Shown here: positions 8,812 through 17,100 of the stretch, piece after piece
Layout: each line of letters opens with the position of its first letter
How positions within the stretch are numbered: position 1 is the stretch's first letter
Source: a virus
Virus record (IMG/VR): IMGVR_UViG_3300029319_000223
Location: 1 to 34,184 of that record
Length of the DNA: 34,184 nucleotides
Strand: one strand, 5' to 3'
Made by a program: the position numbers and the translations under genes
Notes under the pieces: model-generated
Told to the model about the DNA's origin: nothing
Seen by the model: the letters and a program-made list of their open reading frames with translations, nothing else
Database searches by the model: none

Positions 8812-9525
8812 ATGGTAAATATAGACACGGTATACCAAAGGGTTTTAGCGCTAGCTAACAAAGAGCAAAGAGGATATATAACGCCTCAAGAATTTAACTT
8901 ATTTGCCAATCAAGCTCAGATGGATATATTTGAGCAATATTTTTACGACTTAAATCAATTTAAAAGAATACCAGGTAATAATACTATGTATGCTGATCCT
9001 GTAGATATGATAAAAGAAAAAATAGAAAAATTTCACCATGGTCAAACTTTAGGTGACGGAACTTCAAATATATTCAACATTAATAACCTTACGCATACTT
9101 TTTATAGATTAGCACAAGTTAGATACAACCGTCCAGATGGAGTGGGTGTTAAAATTGAAAAAACAACACACGACAAATTATTGTTGTCTATAAACTCACC
9201 TTTGACTAAACCTACGCTCATGAGGCCAAGTTATTATTTTAAAAACGAAAGTATAGTTGTTTTACCTAAAGAGATAAAAAATATAGATGTAAATTACATT
9301 AGAAAACCAAAACCAGCTAAATGGACTTACATTGTTGTTGGAGAAAAAGCTTTATCAAATCCAGATCCTGCTGTTGGTTATCAAGACTTTGAGTTACACG
9401 TTTCAGAGGAAACTAAATTAGTAGTAAAAATACTTGCATTAGCTGGTGTTACTTTAAAAGACGCTAACTTATATCAAATAGCTACTACAGAAGATAATAA
9501 AAATATTCAACAAGAAAAACAATAA
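8812..9525 (+). CDS. Connector/ring-type head-tail joining protein
   Basis: A 237-residue protein beginning with a helical block containing ANKEQRGYITPQEFNLFANQ and AQMDIFEQYFYDLNQF (residues about 15-50), a signature I associate with short structural proteins of crAss-like and marine podoviruses. It is followed by a beta-rich region and a helical C-terminus. It lies four bases before another connector-type gene and just upstream of the gp10-like hub, the place of the ring proteins that extend the portal in short-tailed phages. Its exact ring position cannot be told from sequence. The GC-rich hairpin at 8761-8797 lies just before its start and may tune its expression. Confidence 0.6.
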   Translation: MVNIDTVYQRVLALANKEQRGYITPQEFNLFANQAQMDIFEQYFYDLNQFKRIPGNNTMYADPVDMIKEKIEKFHHGQTLGDGTSNIFNINNLTHTFYRLAQVRYNRPDGVGVKIEKTTHDKLLLSINSPLTKPTLMRPSYYFKNESIVVLPKEIKNIDVNYIRKPKPAKWTYIVVGEKALSNPDPAVGYQDFELHVSEETKLVVKILALAGVTLKDANLYQIATTEDNKNIQQEKQ

Positions 9526-9529
9526 TTAA

Positions 9530-11110
9530 ATGGGAATATTAGAACAATCACAATCAAGTTATTACAGCGATCCTACTGATTTTGGTAACTATCAGTTTAC
9601 TTCTTTAGACGATATTATAAATCAATTTATAGTGGTTTACGTAGGTGAAAATAAGTTAATAAGCAAGATAAATAGAACTGACATTCAGTTTCATGCTATG
9701 CGTTCTTTAGCCGAGCTGTCGTTTGATACTTTTAAATCTATTAAATCACAAGAAATAGTTTTACCACCCTCTTTAACTATGGTTTTACCTCATGATTACG
9801 TTAATTACACAAAAGTATCTTGGAGTGATAACTCTGGTATAAAACATCCTTTGTACCCTACGCTTAGCCAAACATCAAACCCACTTAAAATAAGACAAGA
9901 AGATGATGGTGGTTATGATTTTTTAATTCCAACAGATGGAATATTTTTAAACGGTGATTTTTCTGTAGGTATTCAAACTAGTGGTAACGAGTTACAAACC
10001 GCTTGGAAAAGATCTGGTGCAGAAGGACAACAGTACTCTCCATCTGGTAATGGTCACGTAGTATTAGTTAAAAACAATAGATTAGAATTTTACCACCCTG
10101 TGCAAAATATTAGTGGAGGTTTTACAGGTAGACTTAAGGCTTGTTGGCAAGAGATAGATGTTACAGACGTGGAAGTAATTCATTTGTCTGCCAAAGCTCT
10201 TTCATCAGCTGCTGTAACTGGTAAAACTGCTGGTATTGTTAGAATAGGTTTTTCTACGCAAGTAGATACAACAGCACAAACAAATGCAAGCCAAGGTGGT
10301 TATAATCCAAATGCTGGTGGTGGTAATGATCTTTTAACTACTTTTAAAAGAAATAGAAACATGGATCCAACTATATTTGACGTACCAAATGTAAATGGTA
10401 CTTCTTTTATAGAGTTCAATAATGGTAGTGGAACAATGTCTGCTGCTACATCTCTTGAAGAGGTCGATGTAAGTCACTTAGACACTGTATATGTTTTAAT
10501 AGTTAGTAGTGGAGGTACGTTTGATAGTACGTCTACTTTCTCACCTACTAGTGAGCCTGATCAAAACGTTAATACAGAGGGTATAAATGCCGTTGATGAT
10601 GTTACAATTAATTTTGAAGCTACTGGAAATAAATTATTATACCATCCTAATTCTACTACTTGGGATAACTACAAATCAAACAAGCCAAGTGAAAATACAC
10701 AACACGATTACGATTATGACGACCATATATTTGAGGCTAATGTTGGTAGAAGATATGGAATAGAACCTTCACACGCGCAAGACAATGGATCTTTTTATAT
10801 AGATAATTTAAAAGGTATAATGCACTTTTCATCTAATATTTCGGGAAAAACTGTGATATTAGATTATATAAGTGATAGTTTAGGTACAGATGGAGAAATG
10901 CAAGTTCATAAATTTGCAGAAGAGGCAATGTACAAAAGTATTATTTATGCAATATTATCTACTAGAGCAAACGTTCCCGAGTACGTAGTACGTAGATATA
11001 AAAAAGAAAGGTTTGCAGCAATTAGAGCTGCCAAGTTAAGATTATCTAACATTAAATTAGAAGAAATTACACAGATATTTAGAGGTAAATCTAAACAAAT
11101 AAAACACTAA
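9530..11110 (+). CDS. Connector/tail stabilisation protein with a beta-sandwich insert
   Basis: A 526-residue protein. The N-terminal helices contain INRTDIQFHAMRSLAELSFD (about residues 44-63), then a strand-rich part with VLPPSLTMVLPHDYVNYTKV. The C-terminal helices carry FAEEAMYKSIIYAILSTR and a very basic stretch (YKKERFAAIRAAKLR), conserved-looking features of ring/adaptor proteins that bind the portal and the tail hub. Between these (about residues 140-300) lies what looks like an inserted jelly-roll: FLNGDFSVG, then a W, then GNGHVVLVKNNRLEFYHPVQ, then GIVRIGFS, a carbohydrate-binding-module-like order. Packed between two virion genes with 4-base and 3-base gaps. Family call is from pattern and context. 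Confidence 0.6.
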   Translation: MGILEQSQSSYYSDPTDFGNYQFTSLDDIINQFIVVYVGENKLISKINRTDIQFHAMRSLAELSFDTFKSIKSQEIVLPPSLTMVLPHDYVNYTKVSWSDNSGIKHPLYPTLSQTSNPLKIRQEDDGGYDFLIPTDGIFLNGDFSVGIQTSGNELQTAWKRSGAEGQQYSPSGNGHVVLVKNNRLEFYHPVQNISGGFTGRLKACWQEIDVTDVEVIHLSAKALSSAAVTGKTAGIVRIGFSTQVDTTAQTNASQGGYNPNAGGGNDLLTTFKRNRNMDPTIFDVPNVNGTSFIEFNNGSGTMSAATSLEEVDVSHLDTVYVLIVSSGGTFDSTSTFSPTSEPDQNVNTEGINAVDDVTINFEATGNKLLYHPNSTTWDNYKSNKPSENTQHDYDYDDHIFEANVGRRYGIEPSHAQDNGSFYIDNLKGIMHFSSNISGKTVILDYISDSLGTDGEMQVHKFAEEAMYKSIIYAILSTRANVPEYVVRRYKKERFAAIRAAKLRLSNIKLEEITQIFRGKSKQIKH

Positions 11111-11113
11111 TAT

Positions 11114-14100
11114 ATGCCAGAGATTAAAAATACTTTTACTCAGGGTAAGATGAATAAGGACCTTGATGAAAGAATTATTCCAAACGGACAGTATAGAAAC
11201 GCTATGAATATACAAGTTTCAACTTCTGAAGGATCAGATGTTGGAACCGTTCAAAACATATTGGGTAATACACGTGTAGAAAGTATCGTTAACAACGACT
11301 CAAAATGTGTGGGAAGTATATCTAACGAAAAAACAAATAAATTATATTGGTTTATTAAAAATGGCAGCAAAGATGTTATACTAGAGTTTTACCAAAAGGA
11401 AGACAACGACGTTTGTATTCCTATTTTCGTTGATACAAAAGCAAATACTGCAGATGCTGTGCTAAAGTTTCCTGACACTATAATAACAGGTATAAATATT
11501 ATAGATGATTTATTATTATGGACAGACAATCACAACGAGCCAAGAAAAATAAATATAAGTAGATCTATACAGGGTACTACTAACATAAACACACATACAA
11601 AACTAGTGGTTAACGATGCTGTAACTGCTCATGATATTGAAGAAAAACATATTACTGTTATTAGAAAACGTCCTTTAGAAACTCCTACTGTAATTACTGA
11701 GCTTGTAGAAGAAGATAGTAATGATGTTAGACTTTTTGAAAAAGATTTTGTTAGATTTTCTACAAGATACAAATATGCTGATGGAGAGTATTCTGCTTTT
11801 GGTCCTTTTACCGACATAGTATTTGAACCAGGAGAGTTTGATATACCTGTTAATGAAACTTTTAATTCTGGTATGATAAACTCAATAAAATCTGTTGAGT
11901 TAAAAAACTTTGTACCGAGTAATTTACCTGAAGATGTTGTTCAAGTAGATTTATTATACAAACAAGAAGATTCTTCTGTTATTTATTCTATTGACAGTAT
12001 AACACCAGATGACAACGAGTGGGTTGCTGGCGGTAGTTACACTGTATCTAGTGAAAACATAAGAGCAGCTTTACCTTCAAGTCAATTTTTAAGAGTTTGG
12101 GATAATGTTCCTAAAAAAGCGTTGGCCCAAGAAGTAACAGGTAATAGAATTGTATATGCTAACTACACGCAGGGTTATGATTTAGAAATATTAGCGCAGC
12201 AACGTCCAGAAATAAACGCTGGTTATCAAGTTAGGGATGATGTTACGTTAAGTTACGGAACAAGCGGTCAATCAGGACTACCTTCTATTAAATCACAAAG
12301 AAACTATCAATTAGGAGTAGTATATGGAGATAAATATGGTAGAGAAACACCTGTGTTTACTTCATCTAACGGATCTATTGATGTGCCTTGGTCAAACAAT
12401 AAAGGTTTAAATAGTAATAAACCAAACCAATTAACTACAAATTTGTCTAGTTCTATCCCTTCGTGGGCTGAGTATTACAAAGTTTTTGTAAAAGAAACTT
12501 CTGGTGATTATTTTAACTTGACTATGGATAGGATTTATCAAAATCCTATTTCTGATAACATAACAGATGAAGAACAGACTATATGGATGTCTTTTCCTTC
12601 GTCTGATAGAAATAAAATAAAAGAAGAGGATTATATAATATTAAAAAACAAAAGAGATGTAGGTGAACAACCTCTACCTGTTTCTCAAGAAAATAAATTT
12701 AAAGTATTAGATATAAAAAACGAAGCTCCAGAAGCTATAACTTATGAACTACAGTCAGTTGGTACTATAGCTAATGACATTGGTAACGGTGTCACTAATA
12801 TAATAAGTGATGTGTTTGATAATATAAATCTAACTTTTAATGGACACAGTGGTGACGAGCAAGTCTTATCAATAAATATTGACAAATGGACTGAAAACGG
12901 TGGCGCAAAAATACAACCCGATGCTGACCGTAAAGAACCAATGTATTTTTCTTTTAAAAATTTAAACAGTGGACAAACTTCTAGACTATATAAAATATCC
13001 TCTGTATACGATAATGGCAGTAGTAAATATATTGTTAGATTAAGAAATCCAATATCTACATCAGATAATTGGGCTACTGATGCTAATGGAAATATTGATA
13101 CTTCTTTTGATTTGCAAGTTAGTATAAGCAAAAGAGTTAAAAAAGAATTAAATGAATTTACTGGTAGATTTTTTGTTAAAATAGCATCTACAGATTTTAC
13201 TAAAATAGAAATAGAGCCTCAAGTTATATCTCAAGTCAATACTTCTCTTTTTACTACAGCTACAGCAACTATAAAATGGCACGCTGACACAGCTAACGCT
13301 GATAGTGATTATGATCATACTACCGGAATACTAAACTATAATGGTATTTTAGACAAGTCTAATATAGCATCCGGTTACGCAATAACTGATAATCCGTCTG
13401 GTCATACTGGTAACCCGGTTACAGACACACCTTCTGATTGGAGTAATATACAAAGAGGTTGGTTTATAGATAGTATGTTTGTTAAATCAGCTCAAAGATT
13501 AGAGTCTTTTAGCGCTTCAGCTTCTGGTAGATTTTTTTATGGAGGAGGTAGTATTGGTACTGGCGATGAAGACGGAACCACATTGGTAAATAATTACGGC
13601 GTTGGTTATTCTTCTTTTGGAGTAGCTGATGGAAGTATGCAGGTTAATGGAATGGAAGGTATTATAGCAACTTCAGAAATACATAGAACAAAAAAAGATG
13701 ATGGCAGTGTTAATTACGGAGCTAGAAATATACTACAGTTCCCTACTCAAAAGAAAAATGAAACTCTTGATTACGTGGCTGGTGGTTCTGAATTTCAACT
13801 AAGTAAGCTTTCAAACGACGTTGGTGGAACTAGAAGAAATAGAACCGCTACTTACAACCCAGGCGGAACAAAAAATGAAAGATATTTTATACATTTAAGT
13901 TTTCATAAACCAGGTGAGGATTTACATGATGGTACCCTACCTGATGACTTAAATAACTTTGGAGTAAATACTGATGAAAATAGTTTAAAAAATAATTTAC
14001 AAAGTATAATATGTACTGGTAACTGGGGGAGTGGTAGTAGTACAGTTCAAGTTTTTAACGCTTGGCAGGAACCTGGACAACTAGCTGGAGGCTTTACTGA

Positions 14101-17100
14101 TTTTGATGTAGAACCAGATTGGGAAAAGGTTTATAACGCTTGGAACCCTGGTTATAATAGTCCTGAAAACAAAAGAATAGTAGAAAGATTAAAAAAAGGT
14201 CAAAGGTTTAAGTTCTCATCAGATACTAGTGATAACCCCACTATTTTTACTATAAAAAATAATCCAAAAATATTACGTCTTTATAATCACACAAGCTGGC
14301 ACAACACACATGTTTGGGACGGTGATACATCCGCGCCTAGTTATGAAGTTTTTAGAAGTAGTGATATTAATTCTGATATTGACGGTTATAATAGCGTAGA
14401 ATATCACGCTAAAAATTGGGAAATACACGATAGTTCAACACATCGTAACAAACTAAAAAAAGTGCTTGAAAACTTTGGTAAAGCAAGTAACAGAAGGGTG
14501 TGTTATGTTATAGAGTTAGATAAAGATCCTACAGATTCTAATATTTCTTTTTCTTTAAACGAAGACAATATTAATTCGATTGATACGCAGGTAATAGAAT
14601 TTATAAACGACGAAGTAGATTCTACGGGTGTTTTATCAAGAAACAAAGTGTCTATTTGGGAAACAGAACCTAAAAAGTCAGCCGACTTAAATATTTATTA
14701 CGAAGCTACTAACGCTATACCGTTGACATTAACAAATGAAAATAATATTACATTTGCTAAACCTGGAGATAAGTTTGATCTGTATCTTGAAACTGTTGAT
14801 GATGACGGCAATGTTATTGAAGAAGTTGCTGCTGCTGGCCACTCTATAGCTGGTTTGCCACTTCCTACAATTGATGGTTGGGACGGATCAAATGAGTTAT
14901 TGTTTAAAAATTTTCTTGCTAAAAACAGCTCTGGTAATTGGATAGGAAAAACAATAGGTATTCCAAATCCAGCTAGTAATCCAGGTACTTATTATTATAG
15001 TGAATACGGGCCTTATGAACTTTACATAAAAATATATAAAGAAGGTTCTGCATTTTACACCGCGAGAGTTATAGGACATGTAATTGACGATCAAAGTCTT
15101 ACTTTTAATGTGGGAGGTCTTAGTTTTTCAAAAAGAATAATATCTAAGTTTATTTTAGCAGAACAAAATTATAAACTACCAGTAGGTTTAAATTGGTTTA
15201 ACTGTATTTCTTTTAACAACGGTTTAGAATCAAATAAAATACAAGACGATTTTAACGGTAATAAAATGACTAGTGGCGCTAGAGCAAACGCTACTTTAGA
15301 AGAACCTTATAAAGAAGAAAATAGAAAAAGTGGTTTAATATATTCTGGACTGTATAATTCTACAACTGGTATAAACGATCTTAATCAGTTTATAATGGCT
15401 GAAAAAATCACAAAAGATTTAAACCCGACATATGGTAGTATACAAAAATTATTTTCAAGAAGAGTTAGTTTAATAGCATTTTGTGAAGATAGAGTTGTAG
15501 GTATAACAGCTAATAAAGACTCTTTGTATAATGCGGATGGTAATCCTCAACTTGTTTCGTCTAATGCCGTTTTAGGAGATGCTAATCCTTTTGTCGGGGA
15601 TTATGGTATATCACAAAATCCAGAATCTTTTGCTTCTGAGTCATATAGAGCGTATTTTACAGACAAACAAAGAGGTGCTGTACTTAGATTGTCTATGGAC
15701 GGTTTAACACCAATATCAGACGCTGGAATGCATGATTACTTTAGAGATAATTTACCTACAGCTACTAGATTAATTGGTAGTTATGATAGTTATAAACAAA
15801 ATTACAATCTTACATTATCTAACTACTTACCGTTAAATTTAATAACCAATAGCAATTTAGAAGAAGGTTTAGAAAGCGTAGCGACTCCAATTCCACAACA
15901 AGAAATATTACAAAACACTAGTTTCTCTGGAAATCCTTGGAATCCCGTAAACACTGGTCTTCCGTTTTTAATTTCACAAAATACTAATTCAGAACTTTAT
16001 ACAGAGACTGTTATAACAGATCACGATGAAATACCTGCTGATCCAGCTACTACTACTAACGCACAAGATTACATACCTGTAACGTCGCAAAATGTTAATA
16101 ACAAAAAACCAACAATATTTGGTGCTGCTACAAGAGACCTGTTTCTTTCAGGTAATTATCACGATGCAGACATGTTTAATGATGGTGTTAGTATAGCTAA
16201 AACACAACAGTCTACTAACCATATAGTTCCATGGGGGACTGCTAACGGCGGTACAGCTAATCCTATTTCTAACTTTCAATATATATATAGTCACAATGCT
16301 ACTCAAAGCGCTAGCGTAGGTTGGTTTTATAACAGTTCTTCAAGTTTAAGAAATTATTGTATAGGTATTGAAAACGATAGTTACGTAGAAGTGAATATTA
16401 ACGACGAACTAAACCTTCACAATGAAGAGGTAATAAATTTTAGAGTGAGAGTTAGAATGCCTAGTAGCCTTTACAATAATAACGTACCAAATGATGTTAA
16501 AACTGCCGCTAATCCACACCTTTCTTTTTCTATGACATTGGTACATGGTGATAACAACGTACCTATTTCTTCAGATTATTTAATAAGCTCTGGTAATGGT
16601 AGCGGCCACAACTATTCAGATTATTCAAACCATCCATCAGTATTTCATTTAGAAGCTGTAGATATTACAAATAGTAACCATGTTGATCTTAATGCATGGT
16701 GGAGGATTAAAAATATTAACAGCAATGCTCCAACACCAAAAATAGCAAACGGATCAGCTGGTAATTGGCAAGAAATAGATTTGCCTTTAATAGCAGACGC
16801 TAATAATAACAGCACGTCAAATGCAGTCGGATTAAACGGTGCGTTTAACGCTTGGGGAGACGGAAATTGTGGTGTAGATACTAATGGCGATTTAGTGCTG
16901 TATGATGATGACGGTACATCTATAACTCGTAGTGCTAGCACAAACGCTGACGGTTACTATAGTGCCGAGGCTATGCCACAGACAGGTGTAAAAGCTCAAA
17001 CTAGAGTTTTTGGAAAAGTAAAGCTTAGAATAATGGCTTGGTACACAGATGGTACTAGCACATCTAACGGGCCAACTCCTGTTCAAAATTTTAACGACGG

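Noticed and set aside
11491-11498. Another TATAAATA octamer inside the tail hub gene
   Set aside because: It lacks the AAGTG element at the proper distance and lies inside a coding region, as expected by chance in AT-rich DNA.
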